Below, piece after piece: positions 38,782 through 47,279 of a DNA stretch of 64,000 bases. The DNA comes from an uncultured Muribaculaceae bacterium (GTDB lineage: Bacteria > Bacteroidota > Bacteroidia > Bacteroidales > Muribaculaceae), in the NCBI GenBank assembly GCA_910588065.1, contig CAJUPZ010000004.1, forward strand, positions 62,001 to 126,000. Direction: 5' to 3'. The notes beneath the pieces are model-generated. The model had not been told where the DNA came from and made no database searches. It saw nothing but the letters and a program-made list of their open reading frames with translations. Position numbers and translations under genes: made by a program. Position 1 is the stretch's first letter. Each line of letters starts with the position of its first letter.

Positions 38782-39104
38782 ACAACTCGCTGTTTATAGA
38801 TGTTCGTACTTTTTTACACTATTTTTCGCATTTTATGCGCATTATGCACCCGCCCACAACCGTTGCCCCGCTGAATATATTCACCACTGCTTCAGCCAAA
38901 TCCAACCATGCGCCCGGTTCGCTATCCGCCCCGCAGCATCTGACAATAAGACTCTTATAACAGAGTTTAGCAATATTTAACAATATGGGGGGGGTAAAAT
39001 TCATGCATTCTTATTAACTTTGCGTTGAATTTTTATGCACATTACACTTCTTAAACACTTTCATTCAGCCCACCTCAATCAATATTATATCAAAAATAGT
39101 AGGA
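38782..39104. other. Gene-free spacer with a G8 tract and an extra -7 element
   Basis: No credible gene. The plus strand carries a run of eight G (38987-38994) followed 20 bases later by TAACTTTG (39015-39022), so the G tract occupies the place expected for a -33 element. The rest is AT-rich, with no strong hairpin. Confidence 0.5.
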
Positions 39105-39204
39105 ATTGAGAACTTGATTTAAGTGCTTTTAAGTTTGACAGATGTCAATGAGAAAAAATGAAAATTCACGCCGGCCGCCCCTCCCCGGGGTGGCCGTTTT
39201 TTTT
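39105..39204 (+). ncRNA. Candidate small RNA (promoter plus terminator unit) or 31-residue peptide
   Basis: The promoter ATTG (39105-39108), 21 bases, TAAGTTTG (39130-39137) is followed by a strong terminator: a 10-bp GC-rich stem at 39172-39196 with one G-T pair, then eight T (39197-39204). A transcript from about 39142 would be ~60 bases long. The same strand also reads an ATG frame, 39142-39237 (31 residues, Lys/Arg start then a hydrophobic GVAVFFATAVAGAI). The terminator would interrupt it, so the RNA view is preferred. It could also act as an attenuator for the fimbrial operon downstream. Confidence 0.45.
39172..39204 (+). terminator. Orphan Rho-independent terminator
   Basis: GC-rich 10-bp hairpin (CGGCCGCCCC with GGGGTGGCCG) followed by T8, more than 250 bases before the next gene start and not behind any annotated plus-strand gene. 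Confidence 0.75.
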
Positions 39205-39332
39205 GCTACGGCCGTAGCTGGTGCCATTTCCAAATAAACGTACATCTGACGCGCAGCACACCGCTTTACACCCTCAAAACATAGCTTTTTCAGTTTTTTG
39301 AAGAAACTTTATGTTAAAAATACACCTTATCG

Positions 39333-39363
39333 CTTGCGCAGACAGTTTTTTTATATAATTTTG
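39333..39363 (+). promoter_or_regulatory. Promoter of the fimbrial operon
   Basis: CTTG (39333-39336), 19 bases, then TAATTTTG (39356-39363), close to the Bacteroidetes consensus. Transcription would start near 39368-39370. Confidence 0.6.
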
Positions 39364-39463
39364 CCGTATTGTGTTGTGTAGACACCACTTGGCTGATTCC
39401 CAACCGATAGACTACAGCACGGCACAACCTACAGGAATACGAACCAATCACCTGTGTTACAGA

Positions 39464-40714
39464 TTGTTACAGAGAATTGACATATTCAGGACGCTTCTAT
39501 ATGCGATAGTACTGGCAGGCGCGGCATTCTCCGCCCCGCAATGCAACGCACAAGTTGTTGTTGCAGACACCATGGGTGTGCGCATATACTTCAAACAATC
39601 CAAAGTGGAGCTACTGCCGGACCTTCACCACAATGCCGAGCGGCTCGACTCTTTTATCACAGAACTAAAGAAGATCCAGTCTGACCCCAACTACAGGTTC
39701 CGCTCGGTGAATATCATGGGCGGTGCGTCTCCTGAAGGTACCAAGCGATTCAACAACTGGCTGTCGCGTCAGCGTGCCGACCGTATCACAGAGTACCTCT
39801 TTGAGCACGCCAAGTCGCCGCTGAGCGAGGATCAGATAACATACGAGTACCCCGGCGTTGACTGGGAAGGCCTCAAACGCTACGTGCTCAACGACCCAGA
39901 TGTGCCAAACCGCGAGGAGGTGCTCTATATCATCGACCACCCCGGTGACGGCGATGACCGCGTGCAGCGGCTCAAGAAACTCAACTGGGCCATACCCTGG
40001 CTATACCTGTACCAGAAATACTATCCGCCGTTGCGTGCATCGCAGGTGCAGATTATATTTGACAGAGTGTTCCGCCTCGACTCTATTAAAAAGGAGTTGA
40101 GAAAGTTCTCCATAACAACGCCTATCAAACTTCCCGAGCTCAAGTTTGTGCCGCGCCCCATGCTCCCCTTCTACGCAGCTCTCAAAACAAACATGATTTA
40201 CGACGCCGCGCTGATACCCAATGTGGGCATCGATGTGTACATGGGTGGAAACTGGAGCGTTACCGTCAACTGGGAATACGCCTGGTGGAAAAACGACAAC
40301 TCCCACTGGTACTGGCGCGTGTATGGCGGCGACATTGAAATGCGCAAATGGTTTGGCAAAAAGGCTCAGGAAAAACCCCTTACCGGCCACCATATCGGAC
40401 CATATTTCCAGCTTGTGACTTACGACTTTGAACTCGGCCACCGCGGCTATCAGGGACGTCGATGGACAAAAGCGGCAGGCATTGCCTACGGCTACTCCCT
40501 GCCCATTAAGGCACGCCTCAACCTCGACTTCACTCTCGGTCTCGGCTACCACTGGGGTCAATTCTATGAATACAAGCCGATTGACACCCACTATGTATGG
40601 CAGAAAACCCGCAGGCGCAAGGCTATAACCCCGACCAAAATCGAGGTGTCGCTCGTGTGGCTCATCGGCCACCTTAACTCCAACGACCCCGCAGAAAGGA
40701 GGAACGGAAGATGA
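39464..40714 (+). CDS. DUF3575 outer-membrane protein with OmpA-like N-terminal domain
   Basis: About 416 residues. There is no usable ATG. The TTG at 39464 gives a normal signal peptide (LLQRIDIFRTLLYAIVLAGA then SAPQCNAQ) and a ~95-base leader; the frame is open back to a GTG at 39371. Residues after the signal peptide resemble an OmpA-type peptidoglycan-binding domain (NIMGGASPEGTKRFNNWLSR). The C-terminal ~190 residues (LPFYAALKTNMIYDAALIPN, WSVTVNWEYAWW, GLGYHWGQFYEY) match the DUF3575 beta-barrel family. It is first in a fimbria-type operon and overlaps the next gene by four bases. It probably anchors the pilus system to the outer membrane. Confidence 0.85.
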   Translation: MLQRIDIFRTLLYAIVLAGAAFSAPQCNAQVVVADTMGVRIYFKQSKVELLPDLHHNAERLDSFITELKKIQSDPNYRFRSVNIMGGASPEGTKRFNNWLSRQRADRITEYLFEHAKSPLSEDQITYEYPGVDWEGLKRYVLNDPDVPNREEVLYIIDHPGDGDDRVQRLKKLNWAIPWLYLYQKYYPPLRASQVQIIFDRVFRLDSIKKELRKFSITTPIKLPELKFVPRPMLPFYAALKTNMIYDAALIPNVGIDVYMGGNWSVTVNWEYAWWKNDNSHWYWRVYGGDIEMRKWFGKKAQEKPLTGHHIGPYFQLVTYDFELGHRGYQGRRWTKAAGIAYGYSLPIKARLNLDFTLGLGYHWGQFYEYKPIDTHYVWQKTRRRKAITPTKIEVSLVWLIGHLNSNDPAERRNGR

Positions 40715-41712
40715 AACATCTATTCGGAAAACCGTCACTCAGATTCCTGCGCAGAGGCATTGCGCTGACAGCACTTGTCATCGCCGCCGCTGCCTGCGAG
40801 CACAAACCCCTCTGCTGGCACCACCCACACACAGGTATGCTCAAGGTGGACTTTGCCTGGTGGGACGCACCCGAAGGCGAGGATCTGGTGAAGTCAATGG
40901 CGCTGTACGTATATCCAAAGGATGGCAGCGAGAGAAAGCGCATTGACTTTGTCGGCACCTCCGGCGGCATAATCGAGCTTCTTACAGGCGACTACGACTT
41001 CCTATGTCTCAACTCCGACACCGAGACCCTGCTCTACGAGGGCACCGACTCGCACAAAACATTCTCCGTATACACCCGTGAGGCTCACCCGCTGAGCGGC
41101 ATGGAGGTGAGAGCCGGCGACTTTGACCTGAGCGAATCATACGAATACATCAAGCGCGCCGAAGGCACTGAAAATGAACGTGTGTCGCGCGAGGCTGAGG
41201 ATGCCTACGGCCACGCTGTCGAAAATATAAACGTCCACGGCGACCCCGGTGTGATGCAGGTTGTCACCCTCTACCCCAAAAACCTCACAATCCACATCCA
41301 TGTGGTGGCCGAGGATGTGGGCTGCCTCGAAACAGTGCAGAAAATCTCCGGCACCATCTCCGGCCTCGCCGGAAAAGTGGCCGCCGCTGACGCTTCCCGC
41401 ATCGGAGAGCACAACATTGTGCCGTTCTCGCTGCTGCAGACAGATGAGCATACACTTGAGGGCCACTTCATCTCATTCGGCCACTGTCCGGACTCCAAAA
41501 GCAAAGCCCATAAACTCGCAATATACGTCGTTACCGAAGATGACGACCACAGATTCTTCGAATTCGATGTGTCAGACCAGATTGAGCTGGCTCCCAACCA
41601 ACGCTACATAACAGTGGTTGTCAAAGGCCTAGACATCTGCGGCATGAAAGATATGGGTGTGGTTGTAGACCCCTGGATCGGCATTCCTCCCATTGTCATC
41701 CCGATGGACTGA
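40711..41712 (+). CDS. DUF5119 lipoprotein of a fimbrial operon
   Basis: A 333-residue protein with a lipoprotein signal (LVIAAAACEHKPLCWHHPH; lipobox Cys about residue 30). The region DYDFLCLNSDTETLLYEG is characteristic of FimB/Mfa2-like, DUF5119 proteins, which act as anchor or accessory subunits of type V pili. It overlaps the DUF3575 gene by ATGA. The family assignment rests on sequence memory of the CEHKPLCWHHPH start. Confidence 0.85.
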   Translation: MKHLFGKPSLRFLRRGIALTALVIAAAACEHKPLCWHHPHTGMLKVDFAWWDAPEGEDLVKSMALYVYPKDGSERKRIDFVGTSGGIIELLTGDYDFLCLNSDTETLLYEGTDSHKTFSVYTREAHPLSGMEVRAGDFDLSESYEYIKRAEGTENERVSREAEDAYGHAVENINVHGDPGVMQVVTLYPKNLTIHIHVVAEDVGCLETVQKISGTISGLAGKVAAADASRIGEHNIVPFSLLQTDEHTLEGHFISFGHCPDSKSKAHKLAIYVVTEDDDHRFFEFDVSDQIELAPNQRYITVVVKGLDICGMKDMGVVVDPWIGIPPIVIPMD

Positions 41713-41773
41713 CACCTTATTAATATATAATAGCAAAAAAACAAAACGATATAACAACTAAACCCTTCACCAC

Positions 41774-43630
41774 ATGCGTCGTTATTCAATTTCACTGATA
41801 GCTGCCGGATTGCTTGCGTGCAACGCATTGAATTCGTGCATAGAAAATGTGATTGAGGCTGAAGACAAAGGAGACCCCATAGGCTTCGTCACCTCCGTCA
41901 ACACCATGAGCCGTGCCGGTCTCATCCACACGACCCAAAACCTCGATTCATTTCGTGTATATGCTTTCTGTCCCGACGGCACAATCTTCTTTGACAACGC
42001 CCTCGTTACAAAAGCAGACCCCAACGACATTGAAAACAACTACTACCACCTGAGCTGGAACATCGAGGGAGGACCCTACTTCTACCCCCGCGATGCAGCC
42101 TGGCTCGACTATTGGTGCTACCGTTATATCAAAGGATTCGAAGGCAAGTTCACCAACCGCGAAACCGGTGAGGAGTCTGACAAAGGTGTTGAAATCACCT
42201 TTGAAAAACAGATTATCCACAACTACGAGCCGATTGATGAACTCGAGAATCAGGAGGACCCCATCATTGAGCATAAGCGCTCCTACAACAACGAGGTGAG
42301 CGGCGTGGAGCTCCACTTCCACCATGCTACTTCGCAGATTGAGCTGTATGCCTACGCTCCTAACCGAAATGTGCGTGTGATGGTGGCAGCTGCATTCTTC
42401 TGCAACATCATTGACCATGGCGACGTGATATTCCCGCAGCCCAAACCTTACGGTACCGGCGACAACTCGCTCTACTGGGTTCTGCCCGAGCGCAACGAAT
42501 ACGGTGTGGTGAATCAATATCACCGCCACCACTTCGGTGACTACTTCGACGAACCCATTATGCTCGGTCGCTCAATAGCCGGCAGTGTGCAGGACCGCTG
42601 GCCCAATCTGGGCAACAAACCCGGCACCGGTGAGGGTGAAGGTGAAGGCGGAGACGACAAGGTCGACGAATGGAAACCCGGCACCGGCGAGGGCGAAGGT
42701 GAAGGCGGTAGTGAAGGAGAAGGTGAAGGCTCCGAAACAACCCGCAGCCGTGCTGACGGTGACAATTCCACTCTCGAACCCGGAGTGGGCGGCCTCTATG
42801 ACCACACTGACTATAACGGCGACGGTGTGTGCGACCACCTTGTGCTCGACGACATAACACAGCCCGACACCCTGACTCACCTGCTCACCTTCCAGAACAA
42901 GCGCAAAAATATGCTCCTTGTGTCGCAGCAGCTCACCGCATGGAACAAAAACCGCCATATTGAAATCGAAGGCACCGGTGTGAGCCAGAAAGCCACAATA
43001 TCCGACTCTGTAAACAACCACGGCGCATACATCATGCTCCTCGTGAACATCTACAACATCCACGGCACTCCGGAGCACATGCACCGCCACCTCATATTCC
43101 CCTACCGCCAGCCGGAAGTGAAAAATGATGACGGCCAGGTGATTATCCCCGCCGACGACCGCGGCTATGACCCCAACGAATTTGCATGGGTGTGCATTCC
43201 CATCAATGACAACTGGCAGCCCGGCAACAAATACACCTACATCCTCGAATTCATGGGTCAGAACAGCGGCGCAGGTCTGTATCCGCCGGACGACCTCGAC
43301 ATGTATGGAGATGCAAGCGCACCCTGGGTTGAACAGCCCTCGCTGACCACCGACCCAGCAGGACGCCCATGGATGTACAATGGCCCGGACATCCCTGTAA
43401 CCAGCGACCAATATCTCTATCCCCGCCCCGACAAAAAGCGTCCCGACTACAAGATTTCTCCCAACCCCTGGGTGCGTTTCTGGGACCCCGGAACAGAGGA
43501 TATGCTGCACAACAAGGTTAAGAAAAAACAGGGCGACCCTGTGCTCGGCAAACCGATTGACTTCAAGGTTCTTGTTGACGAATGGAAAGAGCTTCCGCCG
43601 AATGTCATCGAGATGGAAGGCGTGAACTGA
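41774..43630 (+). CDS. Fimbrillin-family lipoprotein with Gly/Glu-rich insertion
   Basis: A 618-residue protein with a lipoprotein signal (LIAAGLLACNALNSCIEN). The N-terminal half has fimbrillin-like features (IGFVTSVNTMSRAG, VELHFHHATSQIELYAYAPN). A striking acidic insertion follows (about residues 285-325) built of GEGEGEGG blocks, with the KPGTGEGEGEGG unit occurring twice. Next is a calcium-loop-like DYNGDGVCD motif. The C-terminal half carries the second fimbrillin beta-sandwich (YTYILEFMGQNSGAG). It is probably a pilus structural or tip subunit; the receptor is unknown. It lies 61 bases after the DUF5119 gene. Confidence 0.87.
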   Translation: MRRYSISLIAAGLLACNALNSCIENVIEAEDKGDPIGFVTSVNTMSRAGLIHTTQNLDSFRVYAFCPDGTIFFDNALVTKADPNDIENNYYHLSWNIEGGPYFYPRDAAWLDYWCYRYIKGFEGKFTNRETGEESDKGVEITFEKQIIHNYEPIDELENQEDPIIEHKRSYNNEVSGVELHFHHATSQIELYAYAPNRNVRVMVAAAFFCNIIDHGDVIFPQPKPYGTGDNSLYWVLPERNEYGVVNQYHRHHFGDYFDEPIMLGRSIAGSVQDRWPNLGNKPGTGEGEGEGGDDKVDEWKPGTGEGEGEGGSEGEGEGSETTRSRADGDNSTLEPGVGGLYDHTDYNGDGVCDHLVLDDITQPDTLTHLLTFQNKRKNMLLVSQQLTAWNKNRHIEIEGTGVSQKATISDSVNNHGAYIMLLVNIYNIHGTPEHMHRHLIFPYRQPEVKNDDGQVIIPADDRGYDPNEFAWVCIPINDNWQPGNKYTYILEFMGQNSGAGLYPPDDLDMYGDASAPWVEQPSLTTDPAGRPWMYNGPDIPVTSDQYLYPRPDKKRPDYKISPNPWVRFWDPGTEDMLHNKVKKKQGDPVLGKPIDFKVLVDEWKELPPNVIEMEGVN

Positions 43631-43668
43631 TCCGCGCAGACCTACTTATCTATTTAAACAGCATTTGA

Positions 43669-46600
43669 TTGAAACACTCAAGTACATACCTCGCAGCGGC
43701 GTGGCTCCTTTTCGGAGCCACTGCCTGCTCCGACCTCCTGGTCGAGCCTGACCCGGTGATCATTGACGATGACACCGAGCTGATAGGCTTTGCCATGCGG
43801 GCCGACGGTTCCGGTTGGTCGCGCGGAGCAATCACTCCTGAGGAAGATGGAGAGATTGTAGGGGCGATACCGCTACAGAATGACAGCAGAGCTGCCGGCA
43901 GCGGCAAGTTTCTGTTTCTGAAGGTGGGTGACATAAAGGACACACCTCAGCCGCAATCGCGCGGTACAGAAGTCACCAAATCAAACTTCCAGATACACTA
44001 TAAGAAAATAGGACTCACAGGCATCTGTTTCTCAGGCGCATGGGATCAGCCTACCCCCGGCACTGAGCATGTGTACTATATTGTCAACGACAGTATCAAA
44101 TTGTTTCGCAACCCATTGGACGGCTACGAACCTTATTGGAAACCCGATGAAAACTATTACTGGAGCGGAATACACAGTGAGAACATACGCTTCTTCGCAT
44201 ACGCTCCATATAACGCGGGAGTGGAGTTTGACACAGACCGTGTGCTTGACGGCGAGACAGCCAAGTTCAACTACACTACACCTGCCGACATAACCCAGCA
44301 GATCGACCTCTCGGCAGATGCCATCACCTGCCCCGGCGATTTCCGCAAAACTGTGCCGCTGCAGTTTCACCACATCCTCTCGCAAGTCAACTTCTCTGTC
44401 GGTGACCCGATTCTTGCCGGTACAATCCACAGCATACGCGTCAAAGGAGTGAAACGCAAAGGCACATACACATTCAACTACAACACAAACATCATCACCG
44501 CACAGAATCAGGAACCGGCAGACAAAAAAACATATGTGCCCGGCGAGTGGAGCAATATCAGCGACACCATCGAATTCTATCTGAAAAAGGAGATTCCGAT
44601 ACCGGGCGACGAGCGCGACCCCTCGGTGGGCGGCGACAAAAACACTTTTGATGACGGCTGCACCCTCGGCCCATGGTACGGCGAAGGTTGGACTGACAAG
44701 GATGATGACCGCCCGCGGCTTACCTCCGGCGAATACACCCTGTTTCTGCTGCCTCAGGAGCTGACTGAGGATGTTATTGTGGAGATTGAAATGAGCATGC
44801 CCGGAAGCGACATTCTCCTGACCTATAGGGCTCCGCTACGCACCACAGACTATCCTGCATGGGAACCCGGCAAAAAGTATGAGTACATGATCAGCAACGA
44901 TGTGCTGGTGCAGTACTACCTCTACTTCAACAGCCATTTCAACCCGCAGATGTCGTACCCCAAAAACACCGACGAGCGGCAAAACCGGCTGTTCTACAAC
45001 CACGACGACAACGACGAGCCGTATGACACGCTCTACTACAGACCGCAGTACACCGGCGGCTTCGTGAACCGCTTCGTGCAGAGCTTCAGGGTCATGACCC
45101 AGGTAAACCGCAAGGGTGAGATTGTAAGCCAAAACCGCGAGGAGGTGGAGTGGCACCCGATGTATTGCGACAAAGACGGCAACGAGATAGAAAAACCGGA
45201 CTGGCTCACATTCGCTTTTGACAAGGCGGGCGGCAATCTCACTGTCGAGCCGCAGGTGGCTTTCGCCCAAAACAGACACAACAGCAAGCTGCGCGAGGCT
45301 GAGCCGGTGGGCTCACGCCAGCAGCCTGTCGACCTGTCACTGACTTACAACGGGCTGATGAACACAGCCAACACATACATAATCAACGCTCCCGGATGGT
45401 ATCAGCTGCCGCTCGTTTATGGCAACGCTATAAAAGACGGCTCTGACAACCCCTCGAGCTACAGCGTCAACGCCGCCCCGCAGATGGCCGAATACAACAA
45501 GGAGGATATGCTGTATCCGAATCTTGTGGACCACCGCGACCGCAGCATCACCACTCCCTGGATACGAAATCAGGTTGGCTCACTTAGAAGCCCCAAGGTG
45601 GTGTGGCAAAACGCTTACAATCTCGTGGATGCCGACTCGCTCGAAATCCGCGGCAACTATCTGGCATTCTATGTATCGCCGATAACCATTGGCCAGGGCA
45701 ACTCGAATATCTCTGTGTGCGATGCCTCAGGAGAGATTGCCTGGAGCTGGCACATCTGGGCCACAGACTTCGTTGCAAACGCCTCAACCGGTTCCACTCG
45801 CATTACCAAAGCCGACGGCGAGTCGTTCGACTTCATGAATGTGGACATCGGCTGGCACTTCCCCGAGCCTGACGTTGACGAAAACAATCAGGACCGTGAG
45901 GTGTACCTCAAGCTTAAACAGCACCGTCACACCACAGAGCCGAAAGCAGACCTCGAGCAGCCGGTTGATGACAACAAGAGCCAGTTCTACACTGCTGTTT
46001 CAAAAGACCGCCTGAGAGTGCGCCAGCGCTTCTATGAGGTGAGCAAGAGCGGCGCCGCTCCATACTACCAGTGGGGCCGGCCCACCCCCACAGCCATCAT
46101 GCCTCACGTAAGAGCCAGGGGCCCGCTCCATGCAACACAGCAGAAAAGGGCAATCACAAGGCGCCTGTTCAACATCAGCACTTGCGAGAGAGAGCTTGAC
46201 GGCTGGCTCTATGAGAACTATCCCCTGAAAAAAGGCGAGGACGGCACACAGATAGTTGAGATTGCTCGCCATTTCCGCCAGAGCAACACCATCGGCACCG
46301 GTATACGTAACCCGCATGTATTCTTCCACTATGAACTTCAGAACTTCAACGGCTCCGACGATTATGTAGCAGGCGACTACAACATCAATTCAGCTGCTGT
46401 CGGCCTCACATGGTGGGGCAAGGAGGGCGGATATGCCGATGATAATTTCCCCAACAAGTCGTACCCCTCAAGCAATGCCACCTATCAGGCTTACTGGAAC
46501 CTCTGGTGCATGACAAATGACGGCCGCAGCGATGCTCTGACACGCCCGGACGACAATGTTGTCAAAACAGTATATGATCCCTCTCCCGCAGGCTTCTGCG

Positions 46601-46980
46601 TGGCTCCCGCAAGAGCTTTCTCTTGCTTCAGCACCGACCTGTATGTCAATGCTCCCTACGGTGGAGACCCGGAGGGAGGACACGGCTACCGGTTCAGAGC
46701 CGATGACGGAATAATATTCTTCCCCGCCACAGGCTGGCTCGTTGAAAACTATCCATACACTACACCGAGTTACGCACTCTGCCTGTGGCCCTACATCAAC
46801 TATGGCGGCGAACTCATGACCTCGTCCGCATCCGCAAGGTGGTACAACACCTCGACTACCGGCAACGTATCATCGGCATTCCACATTGCATATCAGGGAT
46901 TTAGTGTAGGTGGTTTCAGCCCGAGCTACACATCCTCCCCGATATTCGGACAGCCGGTGCGCCCCATCCGCGAGAAATAA
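43669..46980 (+). CDS. Large fimbrillin-family protein with FISUMP-like C-terminus
   Basis: A 1103-residue lipoprotein that starts at TTG. A TGA stop is immediately upstream in frame and no ATG exists before the signal (KHSSTYLAAAWLLFGATACS), so the start is secure. The fimbrillin domain lies in the first ~420 residues (LIGFAMRADGSGWSRG, VPLQFHHILSQVNFSVGDP). A middle beta region follows. The C-terminal ~150 residues (DPSPAGFCVAPARAFSCFS, FPATGWLV, RPIREK) match the FISUMP domain of Bacteroidales surface proteins. It is the last gene of the operon and may be the pilus tip adhesin (inference). Confidence 0.88.
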   Translation: MKHSSTYLAAAWLLFGATACSDLLVEPDPVIIDDDTELIGFAMRADGSGWSRGAITPEEDGEIVGAIPLQNDSRAAGSGKFLFLKVGDIKDTPQPQSRGTEVTKSNFQIHYKKIGLTGICFSGAWDQPTPGTEHVYYIVNDSIKLFRNPLDGYEPYWKPDENYYWSGIHSENIRFFAYAPYNAGVEFDTDRVLDGETAKFNYTTPADITQQIDLSADAITCPGDFRKTVPLQFHHILSQVNFSVGDPILAGTIHSIRVKGVKRKGTYTFNYNTNIITAQNQEPADKKTYVPGEWSNISDTIEFYLKKEIPIPGDERDPSVGGDKNTFDDGCTLGPWYGEGWTDKDDDRPRLTSGEYTLFLLPQELTEDVIVEIEMSMPGSDILLTYRAPLRTTDYPAWEPGKKYEYMISNDVLVQYYLYFNSHFNPQMSYPKNTDERQNRLFYNHDDNDEPYDTLYYRPQYTGGFVNRFVQSFRVMTQVNRKGEIVSQNREEVEWHPMYCDKDGNEIEKPDWLTFAFDKAGGNLTVEPQVAFAQNRHNSKLREAEPVGSRQQPVDLSLTYNGLMNTANTYIINAPGWYQLPLVYGNAIKDGSDNPSSYSVNAAPQMAEYNKEDMLYPNLVDHRDRSITTPWIRNQVGSLRSPKVVWQNAYNLVDADSLEIRGNYLAFYVSPITIGQGNSNISVCDASGEIAWSWHIWATDFVANASTGSTRITKADGESFDFMNVDIGWHFPEPDVDENNQDREVYLKLKQHRHTTEPKADLEQPVDDNKSQFYTAVSKDRLRVRQRFYEVSKSGAAPYYQWGRPTPTAIMPHVRARGPLHATQQKRAITRRLFNISTCERELDGWLYENYPLKKGEDGTQIVEIARHFRQSNTIGTGIRNPHVFFHYELQNFNGSDDYVAGDYNINSAAVGLTWWGKEGGYADDNFPNKSYPSSNATYQAYWNLWCMTNDGRSDALTRPDDNVVKTVYDPSPAGFCVAPARAFSCFSTDLYVNAPYGGDPEGGHGYRFRADDGIIFFPATGWLVENYPYTTPSYALCLWPYINYGGELMTSSASARWYNTSTTGNVSSAFHIAYQGFSVGGFSPSYTSSPIFGQPVRPIREK

Positions 46981-47000
46981 CAGCCCATTATAAACTTAAA

Positions 47001-47038
47001 CATCCCCCGGTCAGGAAACTGACCGGGGGATGTTCATT
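47001..47038 (+). terminator. Terminator of the fimbrial operon
   Basis: A perfect 14-bp stem, CATCCCCCGGTCAG with CTGACCGGGGGATG, has a GAAA loop and is followed by a short T-rich TTCATTT. It lies 20 bases after the stop codon. Confidence 0.85.
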
Positions 47039-47050
47039 TCAGGAATATGT

Positions 47051-47206
47051 GTAAAACAAAAGGATAGTCTCACGACTATCCTTAAGCTTCAAATACACAA
47101 TTATCTATAAAACAACTATTTAATATGTTAACTCTCTCTCGTTTTTCCATAGTTCTGCACTTCCGTGCAATTAAATCAATCAATTTTGCGATGTTCTTAT
47201 TTATTA
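47051..47206 (-). ncRNA. Candidate ~150-base small RNA (or mRNA for a 22-residue peptide)
   Basis: Transcription from the consensus promoter at 47242-47212 would start near 47206 and stop at a minus-strand terminator: a 9-bp stem 47083-47060 (AAGGATAGT/ACTATCCTT) followed by TTGTTTT. The RNA can fold into a small hairpin TGCAC-GGAA-GTGCA near its middle and a longer-range AACTAT/ATAGTT pairing. It also holds an ATG frame, 47150-47082 (22 residues, MEKRERVNILNSCFIDNCVF then EA), whose stop abuts the terminator. Which of the two is real cannot be told from sequence. No known RNA family was recognised. Confidence 0.5.
47060..47083 (-). terminator. Minus-strand terminator
   Basis: A perfect 9-bp stem with a six-base loop; on the minus strand the 3' side reads TTGTTTT, on the plus strand AAGCTTC, so it works in the minus direction. 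It could also end read-through from tatD. Confidence 0.7.
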
Positions 47207-47211
47207 CATTG

Positions 47212-47242
47212 CAAAATTAAACATTTTGCATTTGACTCCAAA
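47212..47242 (-). promoter_or_regulatory. Consensus promoter with no protein gene behind it
   Basis: On the minus strand, TTTG (47242-47239), 19 bases, TAATTTTG (47219-47212): the best consensus match in the window. It points away from tatD, into the gap before the fimbrial terminator. The -7 box lies inside a 13-bp inverted repeat (47182-47194 with 47206-47218, one mismatch). Confidence 0.65.
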
Positions 47243-47279
47243 ATGGCACACTATATTTACAGAAATTTTAACAAAAAAA

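Noticed and set aside
39142..39237. 31-codon frame with a hydrophobic segment
   Set aside because: A strong terminator with T8 lies inside it, so a full-length mRNA is unlikely. Kept only as an alternative to the small-RNA reading.
42572..43510. 312-codon minus-strand frame inside the fimbrillin gene
   Set aside because: Antisense shadow; composition mirrors the fimbrillin codons.
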